Part shown: one piece after another, positions 11,894-22,120 of the stretch
How positions within the stretch are numbered: position 1 is the stretch's first letter
How the letters are laid out: each line of letters starts with the position of its first letter
Assembly (NCBI GenBank): GCA_037954235.1
Contig: JBBMOA010000021.1
Coordinates: 21,973,125 to 22,037,124, forward strand
Direction of reading: 5' to 3'
Source: Aulostomus chinensis
Lineage: Eukaryota > Chordata > Actinopteri > Syngnathiformes > Aulostomidae
DNA: 64,000 nucleotides
The notes under the pieces: model-generated
What the model saw: only the letters and a program-made list of their open reading frames with translations
Databases searched by the model: none
Told to the model about the DNA's origin: nothing
Position numbers and translations under genes: made by a program

Positions 11894-13291
11894 TTTTTAC
11901 ATCAATGATGTTTGCTTTTACCGCCTTCATCTGATGCTTTTTTCCCAGTTAGATGAGATTGTTCTCACCTGCTCAGTTTTCAGTGTTTTTCCGAGCGGCG
12001 CCCCGCTGGAAGTCACAGTCGGGGGTGCAGAGAGAAACTCAAGACTGCTCAAATTACAAATGCAAAACAACAGTCATGGCTTTTGCATTAATTTGCGTGG
12101 TCAGAATCATTAATATCAAATACACTTAACAATATTTCACTCTAATTTGGGAAAACTTTGCTTGCCTAGGAAACTCTATTCATCCATGTGTGACACCAGG
12201 AGCCTGACGGATCACAGCAGGTGATGACAGCAGATGATCAACTACAGCAGCCACATCTCAAGGCAGATTCCAAAAATGAAAAATTATTCATGTTTCCAGT
12301 ATTTACTGTGAACAAAACTCATCTGAGTCTTCTCAGACTCACAGCTCAGGCCGAGACAGCAGGCTGAGGTGATTCAGAGAGATGCAAGAGTCACGCATGC
12401 ATTGTGGAATCAATACACTGGTGTTAAAGAGAAAATGTACTTCATAAAAGCAAGTACTCAAGTACCCTAACTTGTAGTAGAGTAACAGATCAGGCCTCAT
12501 AAAATCACTTAAAATTTCAATTTGGGAGTCCATGAGTCTCATTATGAATTTATTGAGAAAATTTCTTAAAGTCTTAAGTGACTTACACATTATTCTGCAC
12601 AAACGAGACTGGCACTTTTCCATCGAGGGAACCTCAATAGGAGCCTAAAAGCATCATTGTATGCTACATGTACTTTGTTAAATTGAGCTTTAGTGTCGCA
12701 GAACCACAAGTGGGCAGTGCAAAGTGGTGAACAGTAGGGTTTAAACAAAGCTGTTTTCACTGCACATTCCAAACTGCTGTGCCAGCATATTAGCTTTTAC
12801 GTATAATTAACGGCACTGTCTCTGGATGTCATCATCATCAGAGAGCTCGCCAAGGCTGAGGTATTTCACCTGTTCCACCACAGCCAGCTCCCCTCCTCAC
12901 AAGAAGAATGAAGGAGACCCTGTCTTACGCTACTCTTTATGGTGTTGTGTCCTTTACTGGTTGCAGCAACAGACTACGGGGGGGGCGATGAGTCAGTGTC
13001 TGGTTGGGCGAGTTGTGTCATTTAACTTGGTTTTACAGGTGAATGCAAGACAGCGAGGAAACACACAAGCTTCCCCCTCACGGAGGCTCATGTGAGACTG
13101 CTGCCACTGTTTGTTCTTTACTCTTAATGGACTCCAGTCTCACTCATAACTGTCCAGTTATTTTATGACCTTCATATAATGAGGGCCTGAGCAGACGGAA
13201 TCCTTTATATGGAATGATTTTATCCAAAGAACTTCAACCAAGGCAGAATGTGCTCACCGCACATGAAAAGACCTGAAGCTTGGGAAAACTG

Positions 13292-13312
13292 CCCCCCCCC
13301 CCACACACACAC
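13292..13312 (+). repeat. C11 plus (AC)n compound repeat
   Basis: Eleven C bases run directly into an AC tract of about five units. The same compound architecture recurs at 15853 and 34212, and in reverse complement at 31191 and 43069. Confidence 0.9.
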
Positions 13313-13529
13313 CTAAAGATGTTTATGCAGAGTGCAATGCTGATAAATGCCAGGTAAATGTTTCTGAGAGTGGATGAACGACTCGCAGCAAGGGGAAGGA
13401 GAATAAAATCACCATGTTGTTGGCAGCTGCTGCTTCAGACCCTGAATTAAGTCTGAATGTCGAACAACCACTGCATTTATTACAGATCCTTTCTCTTCAC
13501 GGCAAGGCGTCAAGCGACTCATCAGGTGC

Positions 13530-13615
13530 AGTTAGAGGTTTGGTATCTTGCTCAAGGACACTTCAACATGGTCTCCAACCAGCGCCCCTTCTGTTTCCAG
13601 ATAGCCGCTCTACAA
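13530..13615 (-). mobile_element. SINE fragment, tRNA-headed teleost family, degraded
   Basis: Read in reverse complement, the segment contains GTCCTTGAGCAAGATACC, which matches the body of the better-preserved SINE at 46631-46872 (GTCCTTGAGCAAGATACTGG). It also has GTAGAGCGGCTATCTGG, corresponding to that SINE's head. Only the head and first body portion remain. It is non-coding and not expected to be active. Confidence 0.55.
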
Positions 13616-13786
13616 GTCTCTAATCATTTCCAAGACATACATAACATCAACACTTACGCTACTTTGTAACTGACGGGGGCTGTGATGGACAGTTACAGTT
13701 ACAGGAGGGGAGCTGAGCTTTATGGTAAGAGATGTGATCTTGTTAATCAGGAATAGCTTAAATACCTCTGCTGCTTACTTCATATT

Positions 13787-13832
13787 TAATCAGAATCAGA
13801 AATCATTCATTAATCCCTTGCAGGAAATTGTT
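13787..13832 (-). repeat. LINE/SINE 3'-tail fragment (TTTATTAATCCC type)
   Basis: The run AATCAGAATCAGAAATCATT followed by ATTAATCCCTTGCAGGAAAT resembles the widespread fish repeat end AATCAGAATACTTTATTGAT...GGGAAATT. Only this short piece is present. The class assignment (L2-like tail) is from general recollection and is tentative. Confidence 0.4.
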
Positions 13833-13860
13833 GAATCCCGACATTATTGCAATGATAATG

Positions 13861-14397
13861 AGGGGTGCTACGAATTCTTTTTAATTTCGCGAAATAAAAA
13901 TGCCGAAATAAAATTCAGGGATGCATGAAATAAAAATCAATGTAAAAAAAAAAAAACAATGCGAAGCGGTGTGCACCACTAACACTGATGGTTTTTGACC
14001 CTCTCTCCTACTGTGTACACATATTACATGAAGAAGAAGAAAAATACTGTAGCAACGCCAGAGAAGAAGAACAAGGATCGAAACAATTATTTCTAAATGG
14101 AGGAAGACGAGGTCGAACAAGCAGTGGACGCTCCTTCATCAAACAAATCGGTTGTGTGGACTTATTTTGGTGTAAAAGACGAGGCAACGGTGAGACGATG
14201 GTGGATAAAACAAAAACCACGGTCAAACTATGTGGGTACTTAACAAGCAGGAATAACTTGTATGTCTGCATTTTAAGGAAGAAAATAAAGAATATTTGAT
14301 TTTTACATTTCTGATTTTTGATTTTCTTAATCTTTATTTCGTATCCCTGTTTTGTATTTCATATTGTTTTGTGAGTTGACTATTTCGTTGCACCCCT
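13861..14397 (+). mobile_element. hAT-type DNA transposon remnant with BED-finger start, 537 bp
   Basis: The ends are inverted: the left end begins AGGGGTGCTACGAA and the right end, read in reverse, begins AGGGGTGCAACGAA. A second inverted stretch (CAGGGATGCATGAAATAAA against CAGGGATACGAAATAAA) continues inward. Inside, from the ATG at 14097, the frame reads MEEDEVEQAVDAPSSNKSVV and then WTYFGVKDEATV. This matches the start of the BED zinc finger (aromatic W-Y-F) that opens ZBED-like hAT transposases. The Cys/His zinc ligands and the catalytic core are absent, so the element is a deletion derivative that would need a transposase in trans. The flanks are AAT/ATG-rich, so the 8-bp target duplication is ambiguous. 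Confidence 0.75.
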
Positions 14398-14460
14398 AAT
14401 AATAATGATAGTATAATTGTAATGATGGTAATATTACTTAATCAAGCTTTGGGAAAATCC

Positions 14461-14820
14461 ATCAATCCATCCATCCATTTTCTTCCTCTTATCCTGTAAA
14501 GGGTAACAGGGGGGGTGGTGGAGCCTATCCCAGCAGCCTTCACCCTGGACGGGTCACCAGTCCATGGCAGGGCCAACACATAGAGACAGACAACCATTGG
14601 CTCTCCCAGCCATACCTACAGTCAATTTAGAGTCTGGATTAACCTGGTCCCCTCTTGATGTCTTTGGACTGTGGAGGAAGCTGGAGTACCAGAGAGAACC
14701 CAGCAGGAACAGGGAGAACATGGAGACTCATACAGAGAGACCCCGTGCTGCAGCCGGGGCTCCACCCACAACCTTCTTGCTGTGAGGTGACATTGCTGAC
14801 CACTGGTCCACTGCGCCACC
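14461..14820 (-). mobile_element. SINE copy, family A (CATCCATCC tail), minus orientation
   Basis: In reverse complement this reads from a tRNA-like head (GGTGGCGCAGTGGACCAGTG, then CCTCACAGCAAGAAGG) through a body with GAGTCTCCATGTTCTCCC and GTCCAAAGACATCAAGAGG to GGCTCCACCACC and an AAAATGGATGGATGGATTGA tail. The same family is seen at 59154-59531, in a fresher copy. The pol III box B has decayed here and the head carries an internal duplication (CAGTGG twice). No coding capacity. Confidence 0.8.
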
Positions 14821-15940
14821 TTTGGAAAAAAAATTAGAGTTTTTCATTTTTAATGATTCAGTCATTACATTGTTAGATTGACAGCATTGCTTGTGAATGA
14901 GGAAACAAAAGACGTGGAAACTTCTCCTGCAACTGTGTTCCTCCTGGTGACCAGAACCACATCTAACTGGACCACAGGGCTCATTTTCAAATGATGAGAT
15001 GCGCTGCTTTAAAGCAAATCCTCATTAGCAGTGACCTCGCCTCAGAATGTGGGTTTAGTGGCTTGTTTGTGAGAAAACGTATGTTGACGTTTTTAAGTTA
15101 GATAGAATACATGAATGTGTGTGTGTGTGTGTCTTGTGTAGCAGTTGCTATCTGGCCCAGTGTGACCATCTGCTCTGCTTATGATAGAAGGATGACATTA
15201 ATGCCTTATGTAAGATTTCATTTGCTGTAAGGAAACAAGGTCTCAGGCTATGTATTCTTTTGAACTAATGCAAATAGAGCAGGCACCATTATGAGCCAAA
15301 AAATAGCAAGACAGTTTCTTCCTTTTAGTTTGAAGTGATTTACAAAGCAGGCATGTATACTGCAAGACATTAAAATGCAAATTAATTTCTATGCTGTCGG
15401 TCTGTCCATCAACAGGATTATGCAAAAACTACCAGGGTATTTTCCTTGAAACTTGGTGGAAAGCTGGAGCATGAGCCACAAAGAACTTATCAGTTTCAGT
15501 GTGGATCTAAATGAATTGGCAGATCAAGTGATGACATATTCACAGGCTAGTTAGCTGGCAACCTCGAAAACTAACATGAACAGTGTGCACTTCCAAACAA
15601 ACTCCCTATAATCATGTGGGCGTTTATTATATAATCACACGGAGAGCTCCAGCCTGACAGCCCCACCGCGTGTTGTACACACCCATTTTCCATTAATCAG
15701 TGATAATCCCCAGGATCCCTGGTACTTCTACACGATGTATGTGAGATTGCGTCCTGTCTCACATCGAGATAATCAGAGCCCACAAAAGCATCCCCTCATG
15801 TGGGATCAAAAGGGGATAATGAAAAAAAAAACAACCAAATCGTAAATAAAGGCCCCCCCCCCCCACACACACACACACACATTGTCTGTCCCTCCCTTTC
15901 CTGTGCATCTGTTTCTTTGCCACTTAGTCAGAGAAGCCAC
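14821..15940. other. Intergenic or intronic DNA, no gene recognised
   Basis: No exon or transposon recognised. It contains a short (TG)n at 15115-15132 and a C-run plus (AC)n at 15853-15881. Confidence 0.4.
15853..15881 (+). repeat. C12 plus (AC)n compound repeat
   Basis: Twelve C bases followed by an AC tract of about eight units. Confidence 0.9.
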
Positions 15941-16401
15941 TTACATCCCCATGTCCCACAGTGCTAATGTAGCTGCTGTTGCTATGTACTTGCATGCAGG
16001 TTTAAGCCCCTTCAAGCTTGGGCCTCCACTACTAGCGACTATCTTCCCTGGCGATGTCTCTACCCTGTAGCCCTGCACACATTCCTCTTCATCAGACTCA
16101 GACTCTGGGGCACATCTCTTCTTCAATGGCCCAGGCGTCACTCGTTGCTCTGGCTCTGCAGGCCTCTGATCGAATGCCACGCCTCAGCACTATCAGCCCT
16201 GACCAGACACTTGAGGTCCTTAAACCCAGGATTAAGTGCTGTCGGAATCCTTGGCCACGTGATGTTTGTTTTCTCCTTGTGTTTGTCCATGTCTGTCATG
16301 AGGGTCGGCTTGAAATTAACCACATCGGCCAGATCATCCTCGGAGATCTCACGATAGACGGCACAAAGCAGCCAGCGGCTCAGAAGCTTCACCTGCAACA
16401 A
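15941..16401 (-). pseudogene. hAT (ZBED-like) transposase C-terminal pseudogene fragment
   Basis: Two overlapping minus-strand open frames, offset by a frameshift near 16138-16180, together resemble the C-terminal half of a ZBED-type hAT transposase. The first contains ALNPGFKDLKCL, matching the LDPRFK-type motif before the dimerisation region. The second contains an acidic stretch ESESDEEE-like (PESESDEEECVQ), then VASSGGPSLKGL and ACKYIATAATLA, matching the ARKYLATPATTV start of the hAT dimerisation domain. A stop follows soon after, so the LFSxAG part is lost. At the 5' edge (about 16398-16410, minus) the sequence TCTCTATTGTTGCAG looks like a splice acceptor. No terminal inverted repeats were found. 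It may be an old autonomous hAT relic or a fragment of a host ZBED-like gene. Confidence 0.6.
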
Positions 16402-16907
16402 TAGAGAGACAGAATCTGTTACACTCTAACACAAGCACACATCACACACGCACACACACTATAAATGTGTGTAATAATACCTGCAGATTTCTAGCACTTC
16501 ATTTTCAGTCCTTCACAGTGGTTGTTGGCATGGTGACAGTCGTGGAGCCGGTGCACTCTTGTTGGTTTCACGTTCAATCGTCTCCAGGGCTGTTGCACTT
16601 TGTTGGCACATCCTATGTGATCATCTCCTTATTGTGATCATTTGCAGCTGGCTGTGGTTCCACCTCTGTGGAAGATTTGAAGGGCTCAGATGCACCACTA
16701 CCTTTCTGCATTTTGCCAGTGTGGTGTTAAACTCCTCAGCAGAGACATTGTGACGCTTGTCAGAGCTGACAGTGCAAGGCAAGTGTCACGCATGTGGAAA
16801 TGTCTGTGTTTTGTTCTGGGTTTGGAGGATGAATGAAGGCACAGGAGGCACCACATGGGTTACTTAACTCAGTTATGTTGTTCTGGAAATAAAGAACCAT
16901 GAGCTGT

Positions 16908-16911
<4 letters not shown>

Positions 16912-16979
<68 letters not shown>
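16912..16979 (+). repeat. (GT)n microsatellite, 34 units
   Basis: Uninterrupted GT tract of 68 bases. The His-Thr-rich frames crossing it on the minus strand are repeat products. Confidence 0.98.
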
Positions 16980-16982
<3 letters not shown>

Positions 16983-17602
16983 ACAGTCAGACAAAGGGAG
17001 GAACCTATAGACTTCTGTCTGTAGGACAAGAACTATAGACAATGGATGGATGGCAAAATGATGCAAAGCCTACAGAAAACACAACAGATAATGAAATAAT
17101 CCTAAAAATTTGACATGAATATATATTTTAAATTGGTAGCCTGTAAACCCTGATTAACATAGAAACTCCTTCAATATAGAAATGATCAGTTACTGGAATC
17201 AACCTGCATCAGCACCCAAAGATCTGCAGCTCCATCCTGCAGACAGTTTCACATGCACTCAAAACAATAAAATATCTGAGAGCTGTGTGACAGTAACAGG
17301 CTCACGACTGATAGCATTCAACGTTGAAGAGGGACGGCGTCCATTCAGCCAGGGAGCGTCAGCCACCTCAGCATGCTAACATTATCTTCAGCTGAAAACT
17401 CACTTTAACAAGCTTAAGATCATGACTGCTGCTCGTGGTCACAACTCCATCAAACCTTTGCTCACTTTAAAGCTTAGCTTGCTAATATGGAGCAGCAGAC
17501 TGAAGCAAAGTGTTGCTTAATGCATTCGCTGTTCCCCATTTGACTGTTGTTCAATGTTTGGTTACATTTAGAGTTTGGGAGGTTGAGTAGGGGTGTATGC
17601 GC

Positions 17603-17655
17603 TTGTGTGCGTGCGTGCGTGCGTGCGTGTGTGTGCATGTGTGTGTGTATGTGTA
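17603..17655 (+). repeat. Compound (GTGC)n(GT)n repeat
   Basis: GTGC tetranucleotide units pass into GT units with CAT and TAT interruptions, as expected of an ageing microsatellite. Confidence 0.9.
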
Positions 17656-18854
17656 TCAAACTCTGACACTGACAGAGGACAAAAGCAGAGCGACCATAAA
17701 TCAAAGAGGGGTAGAGACTCTCAGGACATCTCATTGGCCAGGCCAGCAGGGGAGCGCCACTGCACATGTGCGGTGCTCAGCGCAGCACAGAAACATACTC
17801 TGACGCAAGAAAACTATGTTATTTTTCCAAGTGAATCGGTGCCACTGGTATACAAATGTAACGATACATTTCCGCGTTAAAGATGTTTGGTAAACTAGTC
17901 TGTAATCCAAGGACTGATGACTGTTGGTACAAACCCTCTGTATAACTTGAGATGAAACACATGACCCATGGCTTTGCTTCTGTTTTAACACACGTTAAGG
18001 TGGATTCCTCCTCTGGTTGACTCAAGTTTTCAGTGTCTGGTTGTGTGAACGACAGCTTTATTCCACCTGACGTCGTGGTTCACCAGTGTCCATTGGGCAG
18101 TTCGATTCTGCTCACAGAGCCAGTAGCAGGAATGCTGTCTGGCTGATGGAAATAGATGAGCCTCTCATAGAGCTCAAGCATGTTAGCGCAGATATAGTGT
18201 TCACAGTAAAAGAGTCACACAGATGGTTGCACATACTGTTACCACCATGCCCAGTACCATAAAAAGCATCCTCACCATGGCATCCAACTGATAAGTCATT
18301 AATTTCCAGACGTCCCCTGTGTGCAAGCACCAGCACATGATTTTGACAGCGCCCCGTTAATCCTGCCCAGAGGTCCACTTCAGTGGATTTGAGGAGGCAT
18401 CCCTCATCCTAAATAAATCCACATCTCAACTGTTGAACAAAGGACAGCTCACTGAACATGTACGGTATGTACCAGATTTGGTGAAAGAACTGAAAGAAAC
18501 AGAAAAGAAACTTCAAACCGTCACCTCCTGACTAATAGTTTGGAGTATAAAAAATATACAAAAAGGAATTTAATTCTAGATAGTTTAATAAAGTTGTGAA
18601 GGCTGAAAAAATTAATAGAAAATATAAAATAAAGAGAGTGGCCACACACTCAGATGCATTCATTCCATTGCAAAACACTGGGACAATGAATTCACACATA
18701 TTACACTTTTATGGGTCTGAGCTGTTGATCGCACGACCCCCAGCTGAGAGCCACCACTTTGGAGAGTAGAAGACCGCAGGGTTTTGAGGGCTGAATATTC
18801 TGACTGCTCTGTGATTATTCACCAACATCCTCCCTCCAGCTAGGTGGAGGCAGC

Positions 18855-19090
18855 AGGGCAAACCAGGTGGAAGGATTACTTTCCACACTGGCCTGGCAAC
18901 ATCTTTGGATCCCCCAGTCAGAGCTGGTATGTAGCCTGGGGAAGAAGAAGTTTGGGTTCCCTGCTGGAACTGCTGCCCATCTTTGGATCAGAGGCTGGGG
19001 ATGGATGGATGGATAGATGGTTGGATGGATGGATAGATGGTTGGATGGATGGATGGACAGATGTTTGGATGGATAAATGGATGGATGAAC
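18855..19090 (+). mobile_element. RTE/Rex-like LINE 3' end with (GGAT)n tail
   Basis: In the plus direction the segment encodes a decayed copy of the RTE-type C terminus: RWKDYFPHWP, then (in shifting frames) a GIPQSELV-like piece and LGSLLELLP. It is followed by an imperfect GGAT/GGTT tandem tail to about 19090. A short tandem-repeat tail is typical of RTE-clade insertions. The body is heavily 5'-truncated; only about 150 bases of coding sequence remain. It is related to, but in detail different from, the Rex3 copy at 2960-5530. Confidence 0.7.
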
Positions 19091-19790
19091 ATCAATAACG
19101 TTTGCCCATCTTCGCATCTCTTCTTGGCTTACAAATGATTAACAGTACAAGTACAGTGACACTAGCTGACAAGATCTCTGAAAAATATAAGATACATTTT
19201 AATTGTAATTATTTAAACATTTAATTTGCATTTGGAGGCAAACAAAGAACAGAAATCATTTCCAGCTGAACAAATTCGTGCCTGCCATGACAATGGCTGC
19301 AGTGGAAAAGGCAGAAAAAGAGCAAAGAATTTCTCAGGAAAGTCACCGGCAGTACAAAAACACTGCAGCTGCACTGAATCAATCCTACGCCTGCTGTGCA
19401 TTGGAACCGTAGGCTCCTAAGAGACGTACACATGAGGCAGGAAATCGGTTAAACAAAGCTTCTGCTATAGGTAATCTGTGACGTCTGATTACATTGAGAT
19501 CATTTTAAATTGTTTCTCTACACATACAAACTCATTAGTGGTGTAAAGCATTTATACATGAATTGATGAGTCACAGAAATTGGAAGGAAATTATGTTGTT
19601 TAACTATTATTGCTATCAGATGTGGCAGGACACATGTTTTATTACCACGTTAGCTGTCAGCTGCAAATAATTGCTAATTTTCGACAGGCAGAAATATTTT
19701 TGTCGCAACTGTATTTGAATTTCAAAGACCACATTTGAGATCCAAAATAGATAGGAAAAGAATTCATTAAATGTGAAAACACTGGACAGC

Positions 19791-19850
19791 AGGGTGGCGG
19801 TGCGGTGGTCAGCGCTGTTGCCTCACAGCTGGAACGTCATGGGTTCTGAG
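19791..19850 (+). mobile_element. SINE family A head fragment
   Basis: GGTGGCGGTGCGGTGGTCAG followed by GCGCTGTTGCCTCACAGC matches the tRNA-like head of the SINE at 59154-59531 (CACGGTGGTGCAGTGGTCAG, then CACTGTCGCCTCACAGC). The similarity fades after GGGTTCTGAGCC, so only the head remains. The GC-rich sequence that follows (to about 20090) has no family I recognise. Confidence 0.6.
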
Positions 19851-20475
19851 CCGTCAGCCGGCCTGCGTCTGTGTGTGTGTGTGCGTGTCCTCCCTCTCCA
19901 AGTAGCAGGCTTGCTCTGTTTCTCCTGAAGTCTGTACCTGCGGTAGAACCATGGCCTCACCTGAACTCTGCCCCAACTGTTATGCCTCTGGCCTCTGGTC
20001 ACAGCCGTAGGTGGTGGGGTTTCGGCAGTGGGTTGTTTTGCCCTCACGCGGTTATATGGGGGGCTTAGTAGCCCCCTGAGGAGGGGCAAGTGGTAATTCT
20101 GGATTACTTCACTGAATTTTATTCTCCTGCTTTAATTTGATCCCTGAAGCCTTCATGATATTTTGAGATTATTCAGTGAGGTCAATGTCCTCGTGTCCTG
20201 ATGGGGGGGGGGGGTCGAGGTGACAGGCAAGGAAATATCAGGGACGCTTAGAGGGAGGAGGTTGTTGACTGTCCTTGACTGAAATCATGTTGACCTCAGC
20301 TCACTGTTCACCAGTGCAAATGCAAATATTCACCATCTCATTAAAATGTGTTGCATATTCAAGGTCAGGAAGCTTTTTACTGTCTGACGTTAGATTATTT
20401 GTTAGTCAACTCTGGGATCCACAAACCTGTCTCAGTCTCTCTTTCTGACTCCGTCCACTCGTTCGCTTCTGCTAG
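19851..20475. other. Non-coding DNA with G-run, no gene recognised
   Basis: Includes a short (GT)n near 19870 and a G12 run at 20203-20214. No exon or transposon recognised. Confidence 0.4.
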
Positions 20476-20605
20476 AGTGATATTTCTTTGACACCCCAAG
20501 GGAATGTTCCCTAGTTTGGCTCAAATATCCACTGGGACTCGAGGATGACCTGAAAAAAATTACGTGTGCCTGTCAAAGGTCAAGGTCACTGTGACGGGCA
20601 CACAT
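20476..20605 (+). repeat. Dispersed teleost repeat with paired AGGTCA half-sites
   Basis: The stretch CTAGTTTGGCTCAAATATCC, then ACTGGGACTCGAGGATGACC and GTCAAAGGTCAAGGTCACTG, resembles a repeat seen widely in fish genomes; this is recollection, and the class is unknown to me. It holds two abutting AGGTCA half-sites (20577-20588), which also form TCAAGGTCA (20580-20588), the extended half-site bound by orphan nuclear receptors such as the ERR and SF-1 types. Binding is not shown. Confidence 0.45.
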
Positions 20606-20909
20606 CCCAGAGTGCCGAGATCCAGTCATGACCCCTTCCCATGTTCTGGCTGTTGGACTATGGGGTCATTGAGTCGGTCCCCATTGTAACCTCACCACAG
20701 GGTTCCTGCATGGGGTGGGGGGCTTCTCACCGCGACTGGGTGATCTGAGAGCTTTGGTATCCCTCTTTTGTGCTTAGTTTTCTGCAAGGTGGGCAGTGAT
20801 GGAACGCTTGTTGTCTGGCCATAAGAGCAGAACACAACCTCCATCTTGCTTTACAAGGCAAAGTCTTCTAGCAGATACAAGTGTGCACCCGTTTCCTGGG
20901 CCCTCATAC

Positions 20910-22120
20910 CAGTGTTGTTTTTGGCAGGCATTTTAGATTTAGTTTTAGTCTTAGTCTTTTGGACTAAATGTTTCTTAGTTTTAGTCACATTTGAGTCATT
21001 TCTATCCTTGATAGTTTTAGTCTAGTTTTAGTCGAGGAAAACTCAAAGGTTTTAGTCAAATATCAAAGATACCTATAAATAAAGATATATGTGTATGTAC
21101 TTAATAGGCCAATACAGGTGTTAGAACGAAGCACTGAAACTGATCTACTTTCAAAGGTGAGCTTTTTCTTTCTCTACCTTTTACTTTTATTATTTTGTTG
21201 CAGATGCAGACAACACACTGGCACACAGTATGAGTATTGTATCACAATAAAATAGGATTAAACAAAAAATAAAAGCACACTTGACTTCCATATAAATTAC
21301 CATATATCCCTACATATTGGCTTTAGCTGCTGTTATTAGTTAAAGCATCCAGGTGTGTTGCTTAGATAGGGAACAGCAGCAGGTCTGAAGACTATCGTGT
21401 TTCCCAGTCCCACAAACATGGGTCAAAGCATTTCACTTGCCACCCGTCCACAAATGGACAGGGGTTTTATTCATAACGTGCAAAATTAATAGAAGGGCTG
21501 GTTTAAACCAGCCAACATTAGCGGGGCCCTGGCAGCCCCATTCATTCTAGCTTTAGCATGTAGCACTAAGCGGTCTCTGCACCACGGGGGAGGTGGAACC
21601 ACCACAAAACTTTAGGCTTAATACCAAAAAGAAAATGCATCACAGGGCTGGCCTCACATTGACTAAAGCTATGCTTTAATCATCCCTCTTTTCACGACCA
21701 CCCGACACCGCTGCTGCTGCCGTGGTGAGAGTCTCGTCCACTGCAGACAGGCCCAGACTCGTCTCTGTGTGTGCGCGCGAGAGAGGCTTTTAGTGCGTGT
21801 GTACTGATGATGGGGGCGTGACCATTAGGACCAACAGCTATGGCTGGCTCCATTCTGATGTTTGAGCTCTTGATTGACATTGCACGCATGTTATACTTGG
21901 CGGAAAAAAACCCACATGTTTTGAAACTTTGATCGTCCACCCGCTAACAATTTAGTCTCGTCTCGTCTTGTTCTCCTCAGACGAAAATGTATACAATTTT
22001 GTCACATTTTAGTCTTTACAGGGCTATGGTGCCGTTTGTCTCAGTCTCATTTTCGTCATGGAAAAAAGGGGTCTGACATTGTAATTTTCGTTTTCGTCCA
22101 GTGTGACGAAAACAACACTG
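20910..22120. mobile_element. Non-autonomous hAT-like DNA transposon, 1211 bp, with 8-bp target duplications
   Basis: The left end starts CAGTGTTGTTTTTGGCAG and the right end, in reverse complement, starts CAGTGTTGTTTTCGTCAC: twelve identical bases, then partial identity. The flanks are CCTCATAC (20902-20909) and CCTCATAT (22121-22128), an 8-bp direct repeat with one mismatch, as made by hAT transposases. The subterminal DNA is rich in TTTTAGTC/TTTCGTC motifs repeated many times near both ends; these could be transposase binding sites. No transposase reading frame is recognisable in the middle, so it must have been moved in trans. Confidence 0.8.

Larger units (their letters stand above)
8401..13529. 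other. Intergenic or intronic DNA, no gene recognised
   Basis: Five kilobases without a supportable gene. Open frames at 8589-8939 and 9057-9326 (minus) lack conserved motifs. A short (GT)n occurs at 11871-11893. C-run plus (AC)n occurs at 13292-13312. The stretch 12437-12482 (AAGTACTCAAGTACCC) resembles a dispersed fish repeat, but without boundaries. Confidence 0.4.
16402..18854. other. Intergenic or intronic DNA, no gene recognised
   Basis: Contains two long GT-type microsatellites, listed separately, but no recognisable exon. The stretch upstream of the hAT pseudogene (16402-16760, minus) was checked for further transposase motifs and none were convincing. Confidence 0.4.
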
